A stretch of 64,000 nt of DNA from Candidatus Treponema merdequi. GTDB taxonomy: Bacteria > Spirochaetota > Spirochaetia > Treponematales > Treponemataceae. How positions within the stretch are numbered: position 1 is the first letter of the stretch; each line of letters begins with the position of its first letter. Position numbers and translations under genes: made by a program. Below, one piece after another: positions 27,160 through 36,192 of this stretch. The notes beneath the pieces were generated by a model, which saw only the letters and a program-made list of their open reading frames with translations, was not told the origin of the DNA and made no database searches. The stretch spans positions 1-64,000 of the forward strand of contig JAGHVB010000034.1 in the NCBI GenBank assembly GCA_018064525.1. Direction: 5' to 3'.

Positions 27160-27955
27160 GAGATTCCTCCACAAAGTCGAGGCGCTGCTGAAGCTGTGCA
27201 ATTGTTTTTTCAAGTCTGTTTTTTTCTTTCTCTAGTTTTGTTTTCTGATCAACAGGTTTCTGTGCTTTCTGTTTCATAATCGAACGGACTGTAACAGGAC
27301 TTTCTCCGGCTAAAATCTGTTCCTGTGCTTCGACACGCTGTTCCGGTTTTTTGATTGCGGCAATCATTTTCATATTGTCAAAACCGATTGCAGGATTTAC
27401 ATCAACTGCTTTTCCGACACGAGTAATATCGCGCGCACTGTTTCTCGGAAGGCACAGAACACGGTCAACATAATCTTCATAACGGATATTTGCTTTCTGA
27501 CAGAGCGCATGAGCTTTTGCAAGAAGCTTTCCAAACTCCTGCATTATTTTTCCGTTTGCTTCAATGTATTCTTTCTGAATTTTTTCTGTCAGTTCTTTCA
27601 ACTCCGGAACTGCATCAATATCGAGAGAATAATATTTTTTTTCTTCTGCAATTTTCAAAAGCGAATGAAACTTTGCCCAGAATGCTTCATTATGAACTTT
27701 TGCATTGTATGTATATCCTGAGCCGTTAACTGCAATCTGTTCTTCACAGATTAAATGATGAGTATATTCGTGAACTGCTGTATAAACTAATTCTGATTCT
27801 GTTTTAAAATTGTGATTGTGTAAAATAATTTCATGTGTGTCCGGTTTGTACAGACCATTGACTCTTGTACTTTCTTTTCCGCTTTGAGTTACAGTAAATT
27901 CTAAATCAGTAACTGCAATATCAAGAAGCATCTCTTTGATTTTTTCGTTGTCCAT
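27146..27955 (-). CDS. Putative zinc metalloprotein (HEYTHH)
   Basis: ELVYTAVHEYTHHLICEEQIAVNGSGYTYNAKVHNEAFW. Confidence 0.6.
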   Translation of the reverse strand: MDNEKIKEMLLDIAVTDLEFTVTQSGKESTRVNGLYKPDTHEIILHNHNFKTESELVYTAVHEYTHHLICEEQIAVNGSGYTYNAKVHNEAFWAKFHSLLKIAEEKKYYSLDIDAVPELKELTEKIQKEYIEANGKIMQEFGKLLAKAHALCQKANIRYEDYVDRVLCLPRNSARDITRVGKAVDVNPAIGFDNMKMIAAIKKPEQRVEAQEQILAGESPVTVRSIMKQKAQKPVDQKTKLEKEKNRLEKTIAQLQQRLDFVEESLEAL

Positions 27956-27964
27956 GCAGACATA

Positions 27965-28780
27965 TTAGCACAAAAATCCAAGACTTGAAAGTATTATACT
28001 TGCACTGACAGTTGCTGCAGTTTCTGTTCTCATCACACGGTTTCCCATCGAGCAGAGAGTGAATCCGCGTTCAGAAAGTAAACTGCGTTCTTTATCTGTC
28101 CATCCGCGCTCACTTCCGATTGCGGCAGCGACACGAGGTTGTAAAGAAGTTTTTTTAGCAGAAGATTTTTCAGTGGAATTTGATAATACGGAATTTTCTT
28201 TTATCTGATCAACAAGATTCTGAAGACTGTCTTTCGGACGAATATTATCGAGAGCATATTTTTGAAAAACATTTTCTCCAAGAGAATCAAGACATTCAGA
28301 AAGTGTGGAATGCAAAAACAATTCCGGCACATGAGTCGATGCGGCCTGAACAGTTCCATCTAAAAGCATCTGATAGGCAGCACCGCGTTCAACTAAAGTC
28401 GACTGCATATAAGATTTTTCTCCAAGCTCAGTTCCAGTCAGATGAACTTCACAGACACCAAGTGCCGCAATATCACGCAAAAGTCTCTTTAACTGAATCG
28501 GCCGCGGAAAACCGATTATCATCACAAGTGGAAAAAGTTTTTTACCATCTGTCTCAGGAGAAAAAGAAAATTCATAAGCATATTCAGTTTTTCCGGTCTT
28601 TTCATTTGCCTTTTCAATCATATTTGTGATAACCGCAGTTCCGGCCTGACCGCCGATTATACCTGCAGAAAAAGTATCACCGGTTTTTTTATGAAGAACA
28701 CGGTTTAAATGAACTGCGCGTTCATCTTTTGAGTCTAAAATCTGATTAATTTCTTCCGGTTTAAAAAGGCAGATGTTCAT
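27965..28780 (-). CDS. rsmE: 16S rRNA (uracil1498-N3)-methyltransferase
   Basis: HLNRVLHKKTGDTFSAG..., AAAIGSERGWTDKERSLLSERGFTLCSMGNRVMRTETAATVSASII. Confidence 0.9.
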   Translation of the reverse strand: MNICLFKPEEINQILDSKDERAVHLNRVLHKKTGDTFSAGIIGGQAGTAVITNMIEKANEKTGKTEYAYEFSFSPETDGKKLFPLVMIIGFPRPIQLKRLLRDIAALGVCEVHLTGTELGEKSYMQSTLVERGAAYQMLLDGTVQAASTHVPELFLHSTLSECLDSLGENVFQKYALDNIRPKDSLQNLVDQIKENSVLSNSTEKSSAKKTSLQPRVAAAIGSERGWTDKERSLLSERGFTLCSMGNRVMRTETAATVSASIILSSLGFLC

Positions 28781-28826
28781 AAAAGTAATATAACGTTTTT
28801 TATAAAATTATGATATAATAAATGTT

Positions 28827-30059
28827 ATGGATGCTACTGGTTTATTTGAAGCTGATGAAAGACCTTATGTTGTCTCAAGATTTACAGCATTTGTAGCCCT
28901 CATCTACCACTTTAGCTTTATTTTTGTTTTTTATGGTCTCAAAGTTTATCCAATGTCGATTTTTAACATTGGAAGTTCAATCATTTTCTTTACTTCTACA
29001 TTCTTCATAAAAAAAGTTAAAAGCATTACTCCATTATTTTTTATGAGTGAATTTGAAGTTATTTTTCATCAGATTTTTGCAGATTACTTTTTAGGTGCAA
29101 ATACTGGATTTCACTTTTTTCTGCTGATTATTTCATATCTTCCATATTTCATTTATACAAAGCATCTTAAAATAGCAATCGTTTTTTCAATTATTCCACT
29201 TTTAATATTTTCGATTATTGAAATATGTGCTCCGTTTATTCAGCCGCTTTATATAATTTCAACAAGAGCTGAATATACAATCAAAATTATAAATATTCTT
29301 GTAACAATTTTTGTTACTGTCGGCATAATCTATACTTTTGCAAAACTTGTAATGTCTGCCGAAGACAAACTTGAAAATGAAGTTCAGATACAGGCAGAAA
29401 AATTACAATTACAAAACGAAAAAATCATCGGTTATCAGAAGAATACAATTTTAAGTCTTTCAAACCTTGTTGAAAACCGTGATAACGAAACAGGTGAACA
29501 TGTAAGAAGAACAAGTGCTTATGTTCACATTCTCGCAAAAGCTGCGCAGATTAACGGACTTTATCCGGAAATTCTTTCAAATAATTATATCGACAATCTT
29601 TACAAGGCAGCTCCGATGCACGACATCGGAAAAATCGTAATTTCAGACTTGATACTTAAAAAACCTGGCAAACTTACACAGGAAGAATTTGATCAGATGA
29701 AACGTCATGCTCCTGAAGGCGGAAGAATCATTAAAGAAATTCTTGAAAACTCTGATGACGATTTATACAAAAAGCTTGCTATTGAAATTGCAACAAGCCA
29801 TCATGAAAAATGGGATGGAACTGGTTATCCTGATCATCTTGCCGGCGATGAAATTCCGCTTAGTGCAAGATTGATGGCAATTGCAGATGTATTTGATGCT
29901 TTGGTTACTTCACGCTGCTACAAAGAAGCTTATTCTATCGATGAAGCTTTTAAAATTATTGAAGAATCAGGCGGTTCACATTTTGATCCTACACTTTCAA
30001 AAGTATTTGTAGAAAACAGAAAAGCCATTTTAAATATTCTTGCAAGATATGCAGAATAA
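28827..30059 (+). CDS. Membrane-bound HD-GYP domain protein
   Basis: N-terminal multi-TM region, then ENRDNETGEHVRRTSAYVHIL...MHDIGKI...HAPEGGRII...SHHEKWDGTGYPDHLAGDEIPLSARLMAIADVFDAL. Confidence 0.92.
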   Translation: MDATGLFEADERPYVVSRFTAFVALIYHFSFIFVFYGLKVYPMSIFNIGSSIIFFTSTFFIKKVKSITPLFFMSEFEVIFHQIFADYFLGANTGFHFFLLIISYLPYFIYTKHLKIAIVFSIIPLLIFSIIEICAPFIQPLYIISTRAEYTIKIINILVTIFVTVGIIYTFAKLVMSAEDKLENEVQIQAEKLQLQNEKIIGYQKNTILSLSNLVENRDNETGEHVRRTSAYVHILAKAAQINGLYPEILSNNYIDNLYKAAPMHDIGKIVISDLILKKPGKLTQEEFDQMKRHAPEGGRIIKEILENSDDDLYKKLAIEIATSHHEKWDGTGYPDHLAGDEIPLSARLMAIADVFDALVTSRCYKEAYSIDEAFKIIEESGGSHFDPTLSKVFVENRKAILNILARYAE

Positions 30060-30074
30060 TTCTATTATTATCTT

Positions 30075-31181
30075 ATGAAGAAAATTACTCCCGCTTATAC
30101 TGTCATCAATACAGTTTTAAAAGTAAAAAAATCTGAAAAAGTTATTATCGCTGCAAATCCTGAAACAAATTTAATCGCTCAGGATCTTTATACCGAAGCC
30201 CTTGCCGCAGGTGCTGAACCTACATTAATTTTTCAACCTGCAAAAAAAGCAATGGATTCCGCAGAACCTGCAGTTATCGCAGCCCTCAAAACAGAACCTC
30301 AGGTTTTTCTTTCAATCTCTTACATGAAACTCGGAAAAGAACCTGCTGCAATTGCAAATCCATACGAAATTAACGGTGAAAAATTTGACAGCACATTCGA
30401 TTATCTTTTGAACGGAAAAAAAGTAATGCGTTCTGTCTGGACTCCCGGCCTTACACAGGATATGTTTGAAAGAACAGTCAACATTGATTATGACCTTCTT
30501 GCAGAACGCTGTAAAAAACTTTCAAAAAAATTTGAAAACGCAGTCAGCGCACATGTAACAGCTCCTGCTGGAACTGATTTAATTATTCCGCTCGAAGGAA
30601 GAAAACCTTTTGATGATAACGGAGACTTTTCAAAACCTGGAAGCGGCGGAAACATTCCGGCCGGTGAAGTTTTTTTAAGTCCTGTAGTTGGTGACCCAAA
30701 AATTGATGGAACTGGTTGCAACGGAAAAATTGTTTACGATGGTTCGATGACTTTTGGCGATGGAGATTCAATCATTAAAACTCCGATTGATGTCACAGTT
30801 AAAAACGGATTTGTCACAGAAATCAAAGGTGCCGAAGAAGCAAAACGCCTCCTGAACACAATCACAGAAGCAGAAACAAAAGCTGCAAAAATGGAAAAAG
30901 AAGGAAAACTCCCGAAAGGACAGGGCGCGGTTTACGCAAGAAATGCACGTAACATCGGCGAACTCGGAATAGGACTTAATCCTTCTGCAACAATCGCGGG
31001 CAACATGCTCGAAGATGAAAAAGCTTTCAGAACATGTCACTTTGCAATCGGACAGAACTATGACGGAGACGCACCAAGTTTAATCCATCTGGACGGCGTC
31101 GTAAGAAATCCGACAATTGTAATTACATACAAAGACGGCAAAACTTTTACCGCCCTCGAAAACGGTGAACTTAAAATCTAA
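30075..31181 (+). CDS. M29-family aminopeptidase
   Basis: KVKKSEKVIIAANPETNLIAQDLY...; ELGIGLNPSATIAGNMLEDEKAFRTCHFAIGQN...; HLDGVVRNPTIVI. Confidence 0.85.
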   Translation: MKKITPAYTVINTVLKVKKSEKVIIAANPETNLIAQDLYTEALAAGAEPTLIFQPAKKAMDSAEPAVIAALKTEPQVFLSISYMKLGKEPAAIANPYEINGEKFDSTFDYLLNGKKVMRSVWTPGLTQDMFERTVNIDYDLLAERCKKLSKKFENAVSAHVTAPAGTDLIIPLEGRKPFDDNGDFSKPGSGGNIPAGEVFLSPVVGDPKIDGTGCNGKIVYDGSMTFGDGDSIIKTPIDVTVKNGFVTEIKGAEEAKRLLNTITEAETKAAKMEKEGKLPKGQGAVYARNARNIGELGIGLNPSATIAGNMLEDEKAFRTCHFAIGQNYDGDAPSLIHLDGVVRNPTIVITYKDGKTFTALENGELKI

Positions 31182-31219
31182 AATAAAACCGCAGCCTCTA
31201 ACGACTGCGGTTTTATTTT
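31181..31219. terminator. Bidirectional rho-independent terminator
   Basis: AAATAAAACCGCAG...CTGCGGTTTTATTTT. Confidence 0.85.
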
Positions 31220-32054
31220 AGAACTTCAACTCAGCTTCACCTTTAAGCTGTTCACGGGTTATCGATTCTGAATGCTTTAGCATCGCAGCCGGAATTCCAT
31301 AAGCTTTTTCAAGACATTCATCTGTTAAAACTTCATCTGGAGTTCCTAAATCGATGTCACGGTTTGGATAAAAAAGTAAAACTGTTTCTGCATATTTTCT
31401 TGTCAGATCAAGTTCATGCATTGATATATAAACTGTAGTTTCAGTTTTCCTGCAATAGTCCCGTACATATTTTACAAAAACATCTTTCTGTTTTTCTTCA
31501 CATGCAAAAAAAGGTTCGTCCATAAAAACAGATTTTGAACCATACAGTAAAGCAAACGCTGCAAGAACTCTCTGCATTTCTCCTTTACTGAGCGCATTTA
31601 ATTTTTTATCTTTAAGTGGAATTAATTCGAACACAGTTTTTATTTCTTCAAGCAGATCTTTTGATTCATCATCAATTCCTTTTGCGTTTGCATTAAGACT
31701 GCCATTTGTGTAAACAAAATTTAAAAGTTCAAAAACATTTTCGTCAGTTTCAAATTCCATATTCTGATAAACAAAAGATGCTAAAAGATTTTTTTCTTCA
31801 TCAGTAATTTCTGAAGTTTCTTTTCCAAAGAGCCAGATTTTTCCATCAAGCGGCATAAGACGGCCACCGGCAAGCAGCATAAAAGTTGATTTACCGGAAC
31901 CGTTCGGACCAACGAGACTTACAAATCCAGACGGAAGTTCTGCAGTAAAATGATCAAAAATAACAGGCGGTTCAATCTGATTTCCGTTTTCATCAACATC
32001 ACCTTCTACAGCAGGATAAGAAAATTTCACATTATTGAAAGTTAAAAAATTCAT
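31218..32054 (-). CDS. ABC transporter ATP-binding protein
   Basis: SLVGPNGSGKSTF Walker A; LSKGEMQRVLAAFALL signature; KSVFMDEPF. Confidence 0.85.
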   Translation of the reverse strand: MNFLTFNNVKFSYPAVEGDVDENGNQIEPPVIFDHFTAELPSGFVSLVGPNGSGKSTFMLLAGGRLMPLDGKIWLFGKETSEITDEEKNLLASFVYQNMEFETDENVFELLNFVYTNGSLNANAKGIDDESKDLLEEIKTVFELIPLKDKKLNALSKGEMQRVLAAFALLYGSKSVFMDEPFFACEEKQKDVFVKYVRDYCRKTETTVYISMHELDLTRKYAETVLLFYPNRDIDLGTPDEVLTDECLEKAYGIPAAMLKHSESITREQLKGEAELKF

Positions 32055-32092
32055 ATTACATCCTTAAAAATGTTCAGCACACAAACTGAAAA

Positions 32093-33013
32093 TTATTTTT
32101 TGCTCGAAATAAATAATCCGGCAATCGTCAAAGCTGCTCCTGATAATCCCATCCATGAAAGATTTTCATGTAAAACAACCGAAGCAACAATAATCGTAAC
32201 GACAGGAATCAGATAAATTGCTTTTGATACTTTTACAGTTCCGACAATTGCACATGCCTTATTCCATGTACAGAACGAAAGACCGCTTGCAAGAAGACCA
32301 AGAAAACACAGACACAGAATATTTTTCCAGTTAACAAAACGCGCCACATTAACACTTTTATCCATCGTAAAATAAAAACACTTTGCAAGTCCGGAATCAG
32401 CTCCGGATTTTGTAATATTCCATCCAAATAGAATAAGTGGAAGAAGCATAATGATTGCAAAGAAAAATATTCTTCTTGTTGAACAGATTAAATCGTAATT
32501 CTTTTTATTGATAAGCGAAACGCAGAGCGAATAAAATCCCCACGAAATTGCGGCACACAATGCGATTAAATCACCTTTCGGATTTATGCTGATATTTGTA
32601 TTTCCATTAAGGCTTACAAGTGCAACACCTGCAATCGAAATTACAAATCCGATAATAAACCATGCATTGATATTTTTTTCTTTTAAAAAAATCTGTGAAA
32701 TGATTGCAGTAAACAGAGGACAGATTGAAACGATTACACTTACATTCGATGCAGTCGTAAAATTAACTGCAATGTTTTCTGAAAACTGATAAACAACAAT
32801 TCCAGTTAAACCAGCAAGCAGATACAAAAGAATATCTTTCTTTTCTACTTTTTCAAATTTAGGTCTGATAATCCAGAGTCCTGCATAAGCAACAAGATAA
32901 CGGAAAAACAAAGTTTCAAGCGGAGAAAAGCTCAGCATCAAAGTTTTCGTACAGATAAAAGAAATGCCCCATACAAAAATCGTGATGGCAGCAAGTAAAA
33001 TTCCAAACAGCAT
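32093..33013 (-). CDS. EamA/DMT family transporter
   Basis: Ten-TM-like protein; IFVWGISFICTKTLMLSFSPLETLFFRY and SWGFYSLCVSLINKK repeats. Confidence 0.88.
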   Translation of the reverse strand: MLFGILLAAITIFVWGISFICTKTLMLSFSPLETLFFRYLVAYAGLWIIRPKFEKVEKKDILLYLLAGLTGIVVYQFSENIAVNFTTASNVSVIVSICPLFTAIISQIFLKEKNINAWFIIGFVISIAGVALVSLNGNTNISINPKGDLIALCAAISWGFYSLCVSLINKKNYDLICSTRRIFFFAIIMLLPLILFGWNITKSGADSGLAKCFYFTMDKSVNVARFVNWKNILCLCFLGLLASGLSFCTWNKACAIVGTVKVSKAIYLIPVVTIIVASVVLHENLSWMGLSGAALTIAGLFISSKK

Positions 33014-33162
33014 ATTCAGAGTATACTCAAAAACTTAGTTAAGTGGAATATTTATCAAAGATATTTTTATCTGCTTTCAATGATTTTTATGTTTCAATAT
33101 TGTTGAATCTGTTAGATTTATGTTATAATTTTATTTATCATAAATAGTTTTGGGGGGAATTT

Positions 33163-33612
33163 ATGAGAATAGCTGTCACATACGAAAACGAACAGGTTTT
33201 TCAGCACTTTGGTCATACAGAACAGTTCAAAATCTACGAAACACTTGAAAACAATCTTATAGATTCAAAAATTGTCAGCACAAACGGACAAGGACACGAA
33301 TCTCTCGCCGGTTTTCTTAAAAATCACAATGTAGAAATTTTAATCTGCGGTGGAATCGGCGGCGGAGCCATCAACGCATTATCAGAAGCCGGCATCAAAT
33401 ATTACGGCGGAGTTACCGGAAATGCAGACCAGGCAGTAAAAGCATTTCTCGAAGGCCACCTTGAATATAACCCGGATGTCAGATGCAGCCATCACGATCA
33501 CGAAGAAGGTCATGACTGCTCTTCTGGAGAACACAGCTGCGGCTCAGACGGACATAGCTGCGGTGATAAAAGTACAGATTTAAAAAATCAGAAATTTACG
33601 CTTGTTAAATAA
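33163..33612 (+). CDS. Dinitrogenase iron-molybdenum cofactor (NifX/NifB) family protein with His/Cys-rich tail
   Basis: MRIAVTYENEQVFQHFGHTEQFKIYE, CGGIGGGAINALSEAGIKYYGGVTGNADQAVKAFLEG; tail CSHHDHEEGHDCSSGEHSCGSDGHSCG. Confidence 0.88.
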   Translation: MRIAVTYENEQVFQHFGHTEQFKIYETLENNLIDSKIVSTNGQGHESLAGFLKNHNVEILICGGIGGGAINALSEAGIKYYGGVTGNADQAVKAFLEGHLEYNPDVRCSHHDHEEGHDCSSGEHSCGSDGHSCGDKSTDLKNQKFTLVK

Positions 33613-33630
33613 ACTGATATTTTTTAACTA

Positions 33631-35139
33631 TCAGACTATTTTCCACGCGTGATTCATCGGGCCGCTTCCTTTTCCGAGATCAAGCATTGCAGAAAGTGCG
33701 CCCGAAATATATTCCTTTGCCAGTTCTACACTTTTTTCCAGAGAAAAACCTTTTGCAAGATTTGATGCAATTGCGCTCGAAAGAGTGCAGCCTGTTCCGT
33801 GGGTGTTCGGATTATCAATACGGTTACCTTTAAACCATTTGTATTTACCGTCTTCGTAAAGAAGATCATTTGCATCGTTTAAACTGTGACCGCCTTTACA
33901 AAGTACTGCTACGGAATATCTTCTGCTGATTAATTCTGCGGCATTTATCATATCGTCTGCAGTTTTTATTTTTGTATCAGATAGAATTTCTGCTTCGGGA
34001 ATATTCGGCGTAACGACAGTCGCAATATTAAGAAGTTCATTTTTCAAAACTTCAATCGCATCATCTGCAATCAGTTTTGCTCCGCTCGTCGCAACCATTA
34101 CAGGATCAACAACAATATTTTTAACTTTGTAAAATTTCAAACGATCTGCAATAACTCTGATAAGACCCGCGTCACTGACCATTCCGATTTTTACACTGTC
34201 AGGAAAAATATCTGAAATATTTGCATCAATCTGTTCTTTTAAAAACTCAGGAGTCACATTCATAATTGAAAAAACTCCTGTCGTGTTCTGCGCTGTCAAA
34301 GCAGTTATCGCACTCATTGCATAAACACCGTTGCAGGTCATTGTCTTTATGTCAGCCTGAATTCCAGCTCCACCGCTTGAATCACTTCCGGCAATCGTCA
34401 TCGAAACTTTCATTTTACGATGTAAAAATATCTGACTTTTAAATTCATTTTCATATAAATCTTTTTGAAATAAACTGACACATTTTTCTTTCATCTTACG
34501 AGCAGCACACTCAACATCATCAGCGCCAAATATCGCACTGATAACAGACACACCGCAGATTCCACTTTCACCTAATTCACCGACATTCGACTGATTTATT
34601 CCACCAATTGCAACAACAGGAATTTTTACCGCATCACAAATTGCTTTCAATGTTTCATAAGAAACAGAATCTGCATCATCTTTCGTATTCGTTGCAAAAA
34701 CTGCGCCAACCCCCAGATAATCAGCTCCCTGCTTTTCTGCAAGAAGAGCCTGTTCCACAGTCTGCGCTGAAACGCCCAGAATCGCATCATCGCCGATAAT
34801 TTGACGCACATTAACAGCGTTCATATCACTCTGTCCGACATGAACACCATCCGCTCCACAAGCCTTCGCAATTTTTACATTATCATTTATCACAAACGGA
34901 ACATTATATTTTTTACAAACCTCTTTTACTTCAAGCGCAAGCTGTAAAAATTCTTCTTCACTGCAATTTTTTTCCCTGAGCTGAACAAAAGTAGTTCCGC
35001 CTTTGATTTCTTTTTCAACAACCGAAGAAAGCGATTCATTTTTTAACCAGTGTCTGTCTGTAACAGCATAAAGACAAAGCGCTTTTGAAAGTTCTGATTT
35101 ATTTAATTTCATATTTTGCCTCACTTTCAAGAATGTCAT
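33631..35139 (-). CDS. Bifunctional thiamine-phosphate synthase/HMP(-P) kinase (ThiE-ThiD fusion)
   Basis: N-terminal ThiE (FVQLREKN, DGVHVGQSDM, YLGVGAVFATNTK); C-terminal ThiD (MTIAGSDSSGGAGIQADIKT, DPVMVATSG, THGTGCTLSSAIASNLA). Confidence 0.92.
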   Translation of the reverse strand: MTFLKVRQNMKLNKSELSKALCLYAVTDRHWLKNESLSSVVEKEIKGGTTFVQLREKNCSEEEFLQLALEVKEVCKKYNVPFVINDNVKIAKACGADGVHVGQSDMNAVNVRQIIGDDAILGVSAQTVEQALLAEKQGADYLGVGAVFATNTKDDADSVSYETLKAICDAVKIPVVAIGGINQSNVGELGESGICGVSVISAIFGADDVECAARKMKEKCVSLFQKDLYENEFKSQIFLHRKMKVSMTIAGSDSSGGAGIQADIKTMTCNGVYAMSAITALTAQNTTGVFSIMNVTPEFLKEQIDANISDIFPDSVKIGMVSDAGLIRVIADRLKFYKVKNIVVDPVMVATSGAKLIADDAIEVLKNELLNIATVVTPNIPEAEILSDTKIKTADDMINAAELISRRYSVAVLCKGGHSLNDANDLLYEDGKYKWFKGNRIDNPNTHGTGCTLSSAIASNLAKGFSLEKSVELAKEYISGALSAMLDLGKGSGPMNHAWKIV

Positions 35140-35968
35140 CTGTCATACAGAAAAGATTATCAATTATTTTTCCTTCTTTCTCTCCAGCAATTCCCATCGC
35201 CGAGATGCACGCTGCAACAGCTTCCAGCTTTTTTTCACGACAGCACGAAACAAACGCACCAAGCATCCCGGAAATCATACAGCCTGTACCGCAGATTTTT
35301 TCCATCTGCTCATTTCCATTTGAAATTACAAAGCAGCGGTCTCCGTCAGAAACAAGATCATATTTTCCTGTTGCTGCAATGATGCAGTTTAATTTCTGCG
35401 CAAGCTGTTTTACGAGAGAAATATTCTGTAAAAGATTTTTTTCTGTGATTGCATCAGAAAAGTTAACATCAACACCAAAAGTATGACCCGCATCACACGA
35501 AAAACTTTTTTCACTTGCAATATCCGAGTCACACGAAATACCCGCAGACTTTTGAACAGATTTCCTTTTACAGAAAACTTCTGCAATTGATTTTATCTCC
35601 GACATATTTCCTTTGATGACATCAAATTTTACTTTTGAAATTAATTTTTTACACGCATCAGTTCTAAACTTTGTCGCACCGCATCCGACAGGATCAAGAA
35701 CTGCAGTTTTTCCAAACTTATTTGCAGTACGGCCAGTTTTAAGCATTGTCCGCAGCGTACGACGGTTTACAGTTCCGATATTAATATTAACTGCCGATGC
35801 CGATTCTGCAAGTTCCACTGCATCACGAAGATCATCAGACATCACGGGACTTGCACCGATTGCGAGAATACAATTTGCGACATCGTTAACAGTTACATAA
35901 TTTGTAAGATTTAAAATTAAAGGTTTCTGACGTTTTATGTCAGAGAGAATTGAATTAATCATTTTCAC
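35099..35968 (-). CDS. thiM: Hydroxyethylthiazole kinase
   Basis: PLILNLTNYVTVNDVANCILAIGASPVMSDD, LDPVGCGATKFR, ICGTGCMISGMLGAF. Confidence 0.93.
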   Translation of the reverse strand: MKMINSILSDIKRQKPLILNLTNYVTVNDVANCILAIGASPVMSDDLRDAVELAESASAVNINIGTVNRRTLRTMLKTGRTANKFGKTAVLDPVGCGATKFRTDACKKLISKVKFDVIKGNMSEIKSIAEVFCKRKSVQKSAGISCDSDIASEKSFSCDAGHTFGVDVNFSDAITEKNLLQNISLVKQLAQKLNCIIAATGKYDLVSDGDRCFVISNGNEQMEKICGTGCMISGMLGAFVSCCREKKLEAVAACISAMGIAGEKEGKIIDNLFCMTDDILESEAKYEIK

Positions 35969-36052
35969 TTCCTACGTTGGCATTATCCAAATCAGGTTAT
36001 AAGGGTAAAGGAAACTCCTACTCTCAGCCGGCCTTGTACCAGCTCCCCATGT
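35969..36052 (-). promoter_or_regulatory. TPP riboswitch
   Basis: Minus strand GGGGAGCTGGTACAAGGCCGGCTGAGAGTAGG...TTTACCCTTATAACCTGATTTGGATAATGCCAACGTAGGAAGTG; conserved CTGAGA, ACCTGA and GGATAATGCCA.GTAGG blocks, directly upstream of thiM. Confidence 0.96.
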
Positions 36053-36192
36053 TTTTATGATGTGATATTAATTATTTTTTAATGGAATTTCAAGAGAAAA
36101 TTTTAAACCAAAATCTCAAAATTCTTAATTTTCTACAAAATATAAATTTTCTCTTTACTAATTCCACTTTTACATATTAAAATTACCCATAT

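Noticed and set aside
35969-36052. Considered cobalamin or other riboswitch classes
   Set aside because: Conserved CTGAGA, ACCTGA and GGATAATGCCA blocks are specific to TPP.
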